DNA from: Dictyobacter kobayashii
Lineage (GTDB): Bacteria; Chloroflexota; Ktedonobacteria; Ktedonobacterales; Ktedonobacteraceae
DNA length: 64,000 bases
Direction of reading: 5' to 3'
Assembly (NCBI RefSeq): GCF_003967555.1
Contig: NZ_BIFS01000001.1
Span: forward strand, 2,976,001 to 3,040,000
Shown here: in pieces, positions 26,505-35,081 of the stretch
Position numbering within the stretch: position 1 is the first letter of the stretch
Layout: the number at the start of each line of letters is the position of its first letter
The notes under the pieces: generated by a model
The model's database searches: none
The model's input: the letters and a program-made list of their open reading frames with translations, nothing else
Told to the model about the DNA's origin: nothing
Translations under genes and position numbers: made by a program

Positions 26505-27470
26505 ATGACGCATACGCACAATTCTGGACGCACTATCCATGTGCATCGCAATCAGTGGCATCTGGCCTGGGATAACAGTATTGCTCCTATTGGCACTATT
26601 CAATCGGGCGAAATAGTAGAGTTCGATCTGCTGGATTCAGCTGGTGGTCAGATTGGTCCTGAGAGTACTGTTGAGGCGATTAAGCAGCTGGATTTCTCGC
26701 GTGTTGATCAGGTCAATGGTCCGATCTACGTTGAGGGTGCTGAACCAGGGGATACGCTGGAGGTTGAAATTGTGGATCTACAGCCTGCTGATTGGGGCTG
26801 GACTGCGATTATCCCTGGCTTTGGTCTGCTGGCCGATGAATTTGCTGAGCCGGCACTGAAGATCTGGAAGATTGAAGGCGGGGCTGATGGCTGGGCCGAA
26901 TTTGCGCCCGGCATTCGTATTCCGATGGCACCTTTCTGCGGTGAGATTGGTCTGGCTCCGGGAGCACCTGGTGCTCTTTCGACTATCCCTCCCTACCGTC
27001 ATGGTGGCAATATGGATACCAAGCATCTAACCAAAGGTGCCCACCTCTATTTGCCGATCGAGGCTCCTGGTGCCCTCTATTCTATGGGGGATGGACATGC
27101 CGCTCAAGGCGATGGTGAGGTCTGTGGTACTGCGATCGAGGCTCCGATGCATGCAACTGTGCGCCTGACGGTGCGCAAAGATTTGCAACTGCCCCAGCCC
27201 CAGTTTTTGACCAGTGGCCCTCTGACTCCTCGTACTAATACCGCTCCTTACTATGCGACCGATGGTATTGGCCCTGACCTGGTTGAGGCTACCCGTAGCG
27301 CTGTTCGACATATGATTGACCATCTACAGCGCACCTATCAACTATCACGCGAAGATGCCTATATGCTCTGTAGTGTTGCGGTAGATTTGAAGTTGTGCGA
27401 AGTTGTAGATATGCCAAACTGGCTGGTCGGTGCTTTCTTACCACTGAGTATTTTCTCCAAAAATTCTTAG
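26505..27470 (+). CDS. Acetamidase/formamidase family amidohydrolase
   Basis: The product is 321 residues and matches the FmdA/AmdA family throughout: HVHRNQWHLAWDNSIAPI at the start, GPIYVEGAEPGDTLEVEI, a central PMAPFCGEIGLAPGAPG, GGNMDTKHLTKGAHLYLPIE and DGHAAQGDGEVCGTAIEAPM with the metal/active-site region, then VDLKLCEVVDMPNWLVGAFLP. These enzymes hydrolyse formamide or acetamide to ammonia and the acid. It is monocistronic with a terminator at 27499. The substrate cannot be fixed from sequence. Confidence 0.9.
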   Translation: MTHTHNSGRTIHVHRNQWHLAWDNSIAPIGTIQSGEIVEFDLLDSAGGQIGPESTVEAIKQLDFSRVDQVNGPIYVEGAEPGDTLEVEIVDLQPADWGWTAIIPGFGLLADEFAEPALKIWKIEGGADGWAEFAPGIRIPMAPFCGEIGLAPGAPGALSTIPPYRHGGNMDTKHLTKGAHLYLPIEAPGALYSMGDGHAAQGDGEVCGTAIEAPMHATVRLTVRKDLQLPQPQFLTSGPLTPRTNTAPYYATDGIGPDLVEATRSAVRHMIDHLQRTYQLSREDAYMLCSVAVDLKLCEVVDMPNWLVGAFLPLSIFSKNS

Positions 27471-27498
27471 TCAATACTATCTGTTTCACAACGCAACT

Positions 27499-27540
27499 GT
27501 CTTCATTTGTCGCCGCCATGTGGCAAATGAAGACTATTAT
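27499..27540 (+). terminator. Probable terminator of the amidase gene
   Basis: GTCTTCATTTG-C (27499-27511) pairs with GGCAAATGAAGAC (27522-27534), followed by TATTATATA. Confidence 0.65.
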
Positions 27541-27548
27541 ATAGCCCC

Positions 27549-27708
27549 GCTTTTTACTGTTCGTCCAGAGATCATGAGCAAGCGATACGATGGACATTCT
27601 TTCAGAGGTGTAGTGTGTGTGATGGGCGTCTGCGGCCGCTCACCACACACACTACACCCTCCCAACCCGGCGCCGCAGACGCCAAAGAGGGAATTTAAAA
27701 AGCTCTGA
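27549..27708. repeat. Dispersed repeat, copy B
   Basis: It shares both ends with copy A at 14073-14219. The centre is self-complementary: GGTGTAGTGTGTGTG pairs with CACACACACTACACC. A smaller GGCGCC-GCA-GACGCC hairpin lies at 27669-27683. It has the look of a palindromic, non-coding, REP- or MITE-like unit. Confidence 0.85.
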
Positions 27709-28043
27709 CTTTTTTTATTGCCGCTTGATTGCAGCGCTAAATTATTGTATGCTTGAGCTATCTCCCCTTAGTCCTAACAGATCAACAGCAACCAATGACG
27801 GTACGTTGTATTCATTCACTATAGTAATAATGCGCTATAGTCGTATTGTTGTATTCATTCTAATCAATGCGCTATATCATTTTACTATAGAAAGGGGCTT
27901 ATACATAAGGTAAATGTTTTATACGCGTATCGAAAAGTATATATGATGATCAAGCAGGTCATTATCTATACTTTTTCCTCAGTGCGCTGGAACCGCATTT
28001 TCCTTTGTCAATGTCATTTTTTGTTCTGTGAGAAGGAGCTATT
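27709..28043. other. Gene-free leader of the permease with imperfect direct repeats
   Basis: TTGTATTCATTC occurs at 27806 and 27849, and ATGCGCTATA at 27830 and 27867: an imperfect direct repeat of about 40 bases. It could be paired regulator sites upstream of the amino-acid permease. Otherwise AT-rich, nothing else seen. Confidence 0.5.
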
Positions 28044-29477
28044 ATGTCTGTTGAAACTTCTTCCCCGCCTGAACAGGGCCAGTTACGCGCGAACACCATC
28101 GGTTTGCCTGGTGTTTTGTTTCAGTCCATCACTACGATGGCACCCGCCTCAGCTGTCTCGTTTAGCCTTGGTGCTGCCATTCCGTTCACGGGTAGCGCGC
28201 TTCCCCTTGCTGTTATTATCGCCCTTGTTGTGTGTTGCTTTATTGCGTTGAGTATCGGTTCGTTAGCCAGGCATCTACCGTCGGCTGGCGGCTATTTTAC
28301 GTATGTAAGTGAATCAATTGGTTTTCATGTTGGCTGGTTGACTGGATGGATGTTTGATCTGGCTTATCTGTTGATCGTGCCATTTCAGTTATTGGTGTTA
28401 GGACCTGTTGCTGATTCTTTTGTGAGCAGCACCTTTCATCTCAGTCTGGGTTGGGGTGTTTGGGCTGTGATTTTTGCCGTGATTGTTTTTGCCTTGACCT
28501 TCTTTGGCATTAAGCTCTCTGCCGATACAGGTATTGTGCTCGGTGTGATCGAGATTGTTGTGTTTACACTCTTATCGATCTGGCTGATTGCTACCTCGAA
28601 CAATAATACCCTGGCGGTATTTAATCCTGCTTCTAGTTTGCAGTCTGGGCTAGGAGGTTGGCAGGGCGTGTTCTTTGGCATGATCTTTGTGCTGCTGGCC
28701 TTTGCTGGTTTTGAGTCATCGGCTCCACTGGCTGAAGAGGCTAAGAATCCTCGCCGTACGGTGCCACGTGCCATCTTCCTGGCTGCTCTCAGTATCGGCA
28801 TCTTTTATGTCTTTTGCTCATATGCAGGTGTTGTGGGCTGGGGACCTGCTAAAATTGGCACGTATGGTGCTGATTCTGATCCCTGGGGGACGATGGCGAC
28901 GCGCGTCTGGGGTCCATTCCATATCATTGTGATCCTGGCGATTTTGAATAGTGCTCTGGGTAATGCCAATGCTGGCGTGAATGCCGCTTCGCGTATGCTC
29001 TATGCCATGGGCCGTACCAGGTCCTTACCGCCGATCCTGGCCCACTTGAATAAATCTAGTGTACCGGATGTTGCGATCATTTTTGCGATGATTGTGGCCG
29101 TCATCTTCTCGCTCTGGCCGGGTTTTGCCTATGGTCCCACGACTGGCTTTGCCTTCCTGGGTACCGTATTGACCCTGCCGATCATCCTGGTATACCTGGC
29201 TACCTGTGTGTCGGTTCCTTTTTTCTACTTGCGTAAGCACCGCGAAGAGTTTAATGTGTTACGACATATTGTCGTCCCGGGTATCCCATTTATTATTCTC
29301 TTATTCGTGCTTTACTTCCAGTTCTCGCCCTTGCCAGCGGCTCCCTTAAACCTGGCTGGACCTATCGTAGGCGTCTGGTTAGTGATCGGTCTCATTGTCA
29401 TTGCCGTGCTGAGCCGGCGCTCTCCCGATGCGCTCAAGGCCAGCAGTAAAATCTATATCGAAGATGCTGAAGTCTAG
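28044..29477 (+). CDS. APC-superfamily amino acid permease
   Basis: The product is 477 residues with about 12 hydrophobic helices and the family landmarks: GLPGVLFQSITTMAPASAVS at helix 1, the LPSAGGYFTYVSESIG segment of helix 3, FAGFESSAPLAEEAKNPRRT in the helix 6 - loop region, and NANAGVNAASRMLYAMGRTR after helix 8. It should import an amino acid or a polyamine by cation symport or exchange. A GAGAAGGAGC ribosome site precedes the ATG. It is followed by a terminator at 29496 and is monocistronic. Confidence 0.9.
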   Translation: MSVETSSPPEQGQLRANTIGLPGVLFQSITTMAPASAVSFSLGAAIPFTGSALPLAVIIALVVCCFIALSIGSLARHLPSAGGYFTYVSESIGFHVGWLTGWMFDLAYLLIVPFQLLVLGPVADSFVSSTFHLSLGWGVWAVIFAVIVFALTFFGIKLSADTGIVLGVIEIVVFTLLSIWLIATSNNNTLAVFNPASSLQSGLGGWQGVFFGMIFVLLAFAGFESSAPLAEEAKNPRRTVPRAIFLAALSIGIFYVFCSYAGVVGWGPAKIGTYGADSDPWGTMATRVWGPFHIIVILAILNSALGNANAGVNAASRMLYAMGRTRSLPPILAHLNKSSVPDVAIIFAMIVAVIFSLWPGFAYGPTTGFAFLGTVLTLPIILVYLATCVSVPFFYLRKHREEFNVLRHIVVPGIPFIILLFVLYFQFSPLPAAPLNLAGPIVGVWLVIGLIVIAVLSRRSPDALKASSKIYIEDAEV

Positions 29478-29495
29478 CTACTAGCATCTTCAACC

Positions 29496-29540
29496 AGGAC
29501 CCTTGTCCTCTTCGAAAGAGGATAAGGGTCCTTTGTTTTT
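29496..29540 (+). terminator. Rho-independent terminator of the permease
   Basis: AGGACCCTTGTCCTC pairs with GAGGATAAGGGTCCT (one bulge), followed by TTGTTTTT. Confidence 0.85.
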
Positions 29541-29784
29541 CGTATAATTTTTACCCTTAATGCTTTTTCATATCCTTCACTATAGATTATGGATGTCCGA
29601 CGTTGAATTATTTCGCCTGCCGTAAATTCTCAAATTAGATAGCACCTGATCGAAGAAAAAACAAATATCTTGATAGAATTGTAGAAGATGCGAATTTTTT
29701 TATAGTAATGCTGCGTATTACTATATAGGTTCGAAATAATATATGGGTTGATTAACGATATTTTCATTAACTGTTGGAGGATAT

Positions 29785-30687
29785 ATGTTCTCGAAGGCAT
29801 CTGCAATTAACGCGCCACAGGTTTCTCACCCCATTGCAAGAAATGATAATATGAAGACGCTATTGTTACCTGTGGGTTTAGTTGCATTTATGCTATGTTT
29901 ATCGGTTTTCAATTTTGCTGTTTCAGGGAAACTCTGGCATGATTTTGAAGGCTTTAGCCTTGTAATTTTACCTCAATTTTTTTTGAACCTGACGTATCTT
30001 CTCTTGTTTTTGTTGTTTTTGAGGCGTTATATATGTTTGCGGCGCCTGGAGAGTAGGCGTCAGCATTTTACCCCCGCCACGACTCACCTTGCAACCTCTC
30101 TGCCTCAGTCGAACAGTCCGGCTTTTCATGTACCCTTTATTATTGATCAGAATATGAATTGGCTCCATTATGTTAAACTTATGTGCTGTTTAGTATCCTT
30201 TGTTATCTTTTTATTCTTGTCTTATTGTCTGATAGAATATGTAGTATGGCATAATATATACATATATAATAATGATTTTTATATACTCGGCATTGGTTTT
30301 ATTTTTATTGCTGTTCTATTTGCTTTTATGATCAGGAGTTATGCCAAAATTCAGCTCATTGCTACCGAGAATGGCTTGCTGAAGAAAGGTCCATTTCGAC
30401 AACAATTGATGCCCTGGAATGAAGTGCGTTTATTTGCCATTGATTCGGTAAGCATAGAAAGAAATGGTAATCCTCTATTCGTGAGTAGGCATACTCATGC
30501 ACCCACATTTTTCGAGCTTTCCAGCGAAAAAGATATTTTATGCTGGCAATGGTTGCGACCTCCGCGTTGGTATGAGCTGGCAATGGCGCGGCCAGTGATG
30601 GGCTATCAGGTCTATGAGCAGCAGATGCAAGCTCTGCTCTCGATTATTGTAGCGAAGACTGGCCAGCCGTTGTATGATTTGCGTTAG
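29785..30687 (+). CDS. Polytopic membrane protein, paralogue of 25436-26350
   Basis: The product is 300 residues (GGAGG ribosome site at 29776). It has hydrophobic segments near 28-48, 60-85, 130-155 and 165-185, then a cytoplasmic C-terminal domain (TENGLLKKGPFRQQLMPWNE; VRLFAIDSVSIERNG; LCWQWLRPPRWYELAM; YQVYEQQMQALLSI). Its C-terminal domain is clearly related to the protein at 25436, though the membrane part has diverged. The gene is much more AT-rich than that paralogue. The function is unknown; the shared tail is likely a PH-like regulatory module. Confidence 0.65.
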   Translation: MFSKASAINAPQVSHPIARNDNMKTLLLPVGLVAFMLCLSVFNFAVSGKLWHDFEGFSLVILPQFFLNLTYLLLFLLFLRRYICLRRLESRRQHFTPATTHLATSLPQSNSPAFHVPFIIDQNMNWLHYVKLMCCLVSFVIFLFLSYCLIEYVVWHNIYIYNNDFYILGIGFIFIAVLFAFMIRSYAKIQLIATENGLLKKGPFRQQLMPWNEVRLFAIDSVSIERNGNPLFVSRHTHAPTFFELSSEKDILCWQWLRPPRWYELAMARPVMGYQVYEQQMQALLSIIVAKTGQPLYDLR

Positions 30688-30692
30688 GTAAA

Positions 30693-30740
30693 GAGTGAGT
30701 GAGAAACCAACATGTGCCTCTCACTCACCCTTTATTTATT
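30693..30740. terminator. Bidirectional terminator
   Basis: GAGTGAGTGAGA pairs with TCTCACTCAC, followed by a T-rich tail (TTTATTTATTT), between converging genes. Confidence 0.75.
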
Positions 30741-30749
30741 TATTTTTTG

Positions 30750-31913
30750 CTAGTTGATGGTGGTTGTACCGGCCAGCAACAGGCTATCGGGAGCCGCGCA
30801 ACTGACCTCGGCATTGGGTCCCATGCTGGCTGACGTCAGCGTGAGACTGCTGCTCAGGGCCGAGCTGATTTTAGTATTGAGCGTTTGCTGTATCTGCTGA
30901 TTATAGTTGTCGGCGGGGAAGGTAAAAATGAGCACGTTGAGCGTGGTCTTGTCAACGTGGAGCTGTAGTGTGCCGTTCGCTACCTGGGGCTCGATGATCG
31001 TGGTGGCGGTCCCCAGTTTGAGCATCGGCGTCCCAAAGACCAGGCTGATAATATCTGCTGTGACGATCAGTTTGCCGTTTTGTGTGCTGAGCTGAATATT
31101 TTTGGCTACCATACCGCTGTTAAGCGGCAGGCTATCTATGCCTGTAGCAATTGTGGTGAGGGAGCTAAAAGGGACCTCAACATACGTTGCGACCGTTTGG
31201 GCGGTTGTTGTGTTGCTTGCCGGGCTCATAGTGGTCAGGCTTAAAGGAGCCAGTGTCTGTTCTGCCTGATCCACGCGTGCCTGGTATGGTCCATTTACGC
31301 TTCCCTGCGCCTGCTGAGCACCGTTCAGCGGAATTTGCAATCCCATCACCAGGTTGGATGCTCCACAGTTGGTGGTGGTCTGCACGCTGGTGATCTTACC
31401 CATTGGAACGTGCAGGGTTGTGAGCGGACCGGTCATCAACGCTGTGCTTCCGGGCAGCGCTTGGCCGCTGACCTGGACGGTTGAGTCATTTAAGATGCTA
31501 AAGGTGACCAGCATGTGTGAGTTGGTGGGTTTTGGATCACCGGGATAGAGGCTGAGTTTAATTCCTGTATTGAAGCCATTGGATTGGGGTGTGAGATCGG
31601 TCAGGGTGGCTGAGGGCTGGATCAGAGCGTGTGCTAGCTGTCCTATCCAGCCTTGATCCCCTCCGGGAGCGTTATGCGCAATCCCATTGATGGTGCTGGT
31701 GGTAAGCTGTGGTACCTGCTGATTGATACTGTCCTGAAAGCGTTGCCTGAGTACATCCTGGGTAAGATAGACCCGGGTATTAAGCATACTGGCAGCTTGC
31801 GTTTGCTGTACCTTTAATGTTGAGGCATCTACAGGCGTTGCCATTCCAATCAATAACAATGCTATCAGCAACACCCAGCTAAACTGTATGGCGCGTGTAT
31901 AGCGTCGTTTCAT
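30750..31913 (-). CDS. Exported LmeA/DUF2993-like lipid-binding protein
   Basis: The product is 387 residues. It has a clear signal peptide (MKRRYTRAIQFSWVLLIALL, cleavage near PVDAS). The mature part shows two similar halves: VYLTQDVLRQRFQDSINQQV... and VEVPFSSLTTIATGIDSLPL..., with alternating beta patterns (LSTQNGKLIVTADIISLVFG) as in LmeA-type tubular lipid-binding proteins. It lies downstream of, and in the same direction as, an MFS exporter whose own C-terminus carries a related-looking domain. A role in carrying lipid or polyketide-type cargo across the envelope is an inference from this pairing. Confidence 0.6.
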   Translation of the reverse strand: MKRRYTRAIQFSWVLLIALLLIGMATPVDASTLKVQQTQAASMLNTRVYLTQDVLRQRFQDSINQQVPQLTTSTINGIAHNAPGGDQGWIGQLAHALIQPSATLTDLTPQSNGFNTGIKLSLYPGDPKPTNSHMLVTFSILNDSTVQVSGQALPGSTALMTGPLTTLHVPMGKITSVQTTTNCGASNLVMGLQIPLNGAQQAQGSVNGPYQARVDQAEQTLAPLSLTTMSPASNTTTAQTVATYVEVPFSSLTTIATGIDSLPLNSGMVAKNIQLSTQNGKLIVTADIISLVFGTPMLKLGTATTIIEPQVANGTLQLHVDKTTLNVLIFTFPADNYNQQIQQTLNTKISSALSSSLTLTSASMGPNAEVSCAAPDSLLLAGTTTIN

Positions 31914-32018
31914 CTCTATCCCCTATCTTCATAACTTCTTTTTGTCGCAAATATTTGAGTTAATTAATGCTAGATATGCTATCTTCTTTAATATTTCTCA
32001 TGAGTCATCCCGAAGTTT

Positions 32019-32200
32019 GATACCGTTGGCAAACCTGTTTTGCAAGCTCGCGATGCTGTAAAGAACAAGCTCAATCTGTACTCTACTAACGGGTTTGCCA
32101 ACGGTATCGAAGTTTTCGAACATCCAGAGTGTGGTAGGGAGGAGCCACGGCTCCTTTCTACCACACTCCGCCCAACTCAGGCTTGCGCCGCAAGCGGCGC
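32019..32200. repeat. Composite palindromic element
   Basis: Three nested structures: a 17-bp perfect inverted repeat GATACCGTTGGCAAACC / GGTTTGCCAACGGTATC (32019-32035 and 32092-32108, 56-base spacer); a 20-bp hairpin GAGTGTGGTAG...CTACCACACTC with two G-U pairs (32127-32168); and GCGCCGC-AA-GCGGCGC (32185-32200). The last lies 8 bases from the end of the MFS gene. Confidence 0.85.
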
Positions 32201-32207
32201 GAGTGAG

Positions 32208-34680
32208 CTATTTATGCAGTATGTTTTTAAAATTAAGCGTGTCATTAAAACAGATTGGAGATGGGAGCGATTGCGCCGGAATCCCTTGAATTGTTGTTGC
32301 CTCTATCTGTAAGACGAATGTAATAGCACCTTTGCTACAAATGATGCGTTTGCTGGTATGGATGGCGACAATTTTGACCTCTTTAAGCTGTTGGTGAATA
32401 GCTGGCATTACCTCTGCAATCAGTAGCTGATTCAAGGCAGTTTGCATTGTTTGTGCGGTAGCTGGTCCAGCATCGATTCCATCGCGCCTGACATGCTGCA
32501 CCGTCAACTGCATATTCTGTTTTTTATCCAGGTACATTTTGCTCTCCAATTCAACAGGCAGAGTGCGATGGATGCCAGCCAGATCTATCTGCAGGTTGAA
32601 ATTGATCAGCAAGCCATCGTTCTTGACTGGCGTGACCTTCAGGTCCTTGAGGAACTTTTGCTGCTGGCCGAGCTGGTTGGCGAAAACGGAGGTGAGCGCG
32701 CTCTGGTTGAGAGAGAGATCGATTTTCCGTGCCGTGCCCGCCCCGGTGCCATCTGTCAGTGTGCCTTTTCCCGTGAGACTGGTGCCCAGCAGATAGGTGG
32801 CCAGGCTGCCGCTTATGATGAGCATGACGACCAGGATAACAGTGACGATATTGCGCTTAGGTACTGGCGTTCGCTGCCCTATGGTGATCGCTGGCGCAAC
32901 CGTTGCCGGTTCGGTGATGTCTGCCAGTGCCGCCATACTGGCCGCTGCTGGTGCTGTCCGACCCCAGAGGAAGAGGGCCGGGATGATTGCGATCAGGCAA
33001 AGAATGGCTGAGATAAAGAAGACGGTACAGTAGACGGTATGCGCGGCCTCTATCAGGTAGTTGGCGTAGCCCGTGAGTGAATTGCCGCTGCTGGCCTGCT
33101 GCGAGGCTGGATAGGCCAGGGAGAGTTGGCGGAAATAGGCCAGGGCCCATGAAGTTAAGGCGGCCAGGCCGAGAATCATGCCCACCATTCTGAGCGCGGT
33201 AACGATCGATGAGCTCATACCAACCTGCGTGCTGCGTACCGCATTGATAGCGGTGGTGCCGATCGGCGCAATCACCAGCCCAAAGCCAAAGCCAGCCGTG
33301 ACGGTACCATAGTCATTTGCGTCCAGTCGACATGTGCTGGCCAGTGGCTCATCAGATAAAAGCCGGTGGCTGTAAAAAGTAGCCCTATGATGGCGGTTAC
33401 GCGACAGGTAATGCGATGGCTCAGCCAGCCACCAAGTAAGGCACCAATGGGGATCATGACCGTTAGCCGCAAGAGGGCCAGCCCACTATCCAGTACCGAG
33501 CTTTGCAGGACCGTATCGACAAATATTGGGATATTGGTCATGGCTATGATCAGCGCGGCCCCCACCAGCAGACTGACCAGGGCGGCAGCGCTGAAGGGAA
33601 AGCGTTTGAAGAGCTGCAAGTCTACCACGGGCCAGCTGACCTTACGTTCAACCAGGATAAAGGCTAACAGGAATACCAGGGCCAGCACCAGCGAGAGTGG
33701 ATTATTCTGTGGCGTCGTGGCATTAGCGGCGGCTGGTCCCAATGAGGTTCCCTGCTGGGCTAGCCCCAGACTCAGGCAGGTCAGGGCCAGCGCGAGAAAG
33801 ATTGCTCCCAGCCAGTCAATGCTTTCAGGCAATTTGGTGCCGCGCGGAATACAAAACCAGGCGGCCACAAAGAGGGCGATGACCAGTGGCACATTGAGAT
33901 AAAAGATATATTGCCATCCCAGGTGCTCAACGATCAAGGCTCCATAGAGGGGTCCGATCGCCCCGCCAGCCTCGGTAACGGCCCGATAATGCCCAGGGCC
34001 AGCGCGCGCATGGTGGCCTATGCAGGCATAGACATCACTGGCGATCGCCATCGCCACCGGCACAATCGCTCCGCCTCCAATTGCCTGCAGCACACGCGCC
34101 ATAATCAACCAGATCAGCCCTGGCGAGGAAATATCAATATGCAGCGTGGCCAGGAATTGCAGGGATATATTTTTGCCCAGAATGGGGGCGATACCACAAA
34201 ATATAGAACCAATGCCAAAGATGGCCAAACACAAGAGAAAGATGCGCCTGCGCCATAGATGTCGGAGACACGTCCCATTAGTGGCATGGCGACCACGAAG
34301 CCTAGTAGATAGGCACTGATGATCCAGGCCGCGTGATCCAATTGGGTCAATGGAATATTTAGATCTGTAATCACCTGCGGCAAGGCTGTCACCACCACTG
34401 TTTGATCCAGGGCGGTCAGAAAGACACCGATGCAGGCGACGATAATCGCTGCCGTGGCGGCAGGCGTCGATTTTTGTACTGGAACGGTAGCCTCCTGACG
34501 GGGTTGGGTGGGCAGATCCTCCAGCGTTGGATCGTCTGGCAACGTAATTGTACTTCTTCCACCGTCGGGTATATGCTGTGTTGCCGGCTCCTGTTCATCA
34601 GCCTGTGCCTGCTTTGAGGCATCATACATAGTGCGCTTATAACGTGAAGATGTCTCGTGATCGTCTTCGAATGTATACAT
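32208..34680 (-). pseudogene. DHA2-type MFS exporter with C-terminal lipid-binding-like domain; frame broken several times
   Basis: Three overlapping frames add up to one protein. The first (start ATG 34680, GGGGGAAC ribosome site) has a disordered N-terminus, then FLTALDQTVVVTALPQVITD and MPLMGRVSDIYG, and breaks near 34250. The second continues the 14-helix transporter, is scrambled between about 33985 and 34030, and ends near 33310 by another break. The third starts at VIAPIGTTAINAVRST and, after helix 14, carries an extracytoplasmic tail of about 190 residues (SALTSVFANQLGQQQKFLKD; LINFNLQIDLAGIHRTLPVE) that resembles the LmeA/DUF2993 fold. Restoring single bases would give about 820 residues. 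Drug, lipid or metabolite export is the family role. Confidence 0.75.
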
Positions 34681-34852
34681 TGTTCCCCCATGCGCAAATG
34701 AGACCGTGGGTCCATACAGGTACTTTATATAAGTATAGTGCATTACAATACTATATGGGTGACCCTCTAAAACGTATGGTATAAGTCTCTAATTCTGGCC
34801 CATTTCTAAACAATGAACGATTTTGCAGCTTTCTTTCGGGGATAAGGTGTTG

Positions 34853-35072
34853 AAGCAAGCTTTTTGCGCGGCAAAAAGCTTGCTTGAGTTTGTTTGCGCT
34901 CGGGAGCGTGAGCTCCCGAGCGCAAACAAACTCAATGCGCAGACGCGTCGCCCCTTGCTTGAATAATGCCCAAAGTGCGCAGACGCGTCCCCCTTTACTT
35001 GAATAATGCCCAAAGTGCGCAGAGCGCACTTTGGGCATTATTCAAGTAAATTGTTGAGTGCCGCAGGCACTC
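34853..35072. repeat. Cluster of four perfect hairpins with a tandem direct repeat
   Basis: In order: a 15-bp stem with loop GCG (34853-34885); a 24-bp stem with loop GTGA (34884-34935); a 27-bp stem with loop AGA (34994-35050); and GAGTGCC-GCA-GGCACTC (35056-35072). A direct repeat of about 46 bases (GCTTGAATAATGCCCAAAGT... and its neighbour ACTTGAATAATGCCCAAAGT) overlaps the third hairpin. The cluster ends 10 bases from the stop of the cysteine ligase gene. Confidence 0.9.
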
Positions 35073-35081
35073 CGCGGACAG

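Noticed and set aside
33272..33275. ATGA-like overlap between two MFS genes
   Set aside because: The downstream frame starts inside the transporter's last third; the overlap is a by-product of a frame break.
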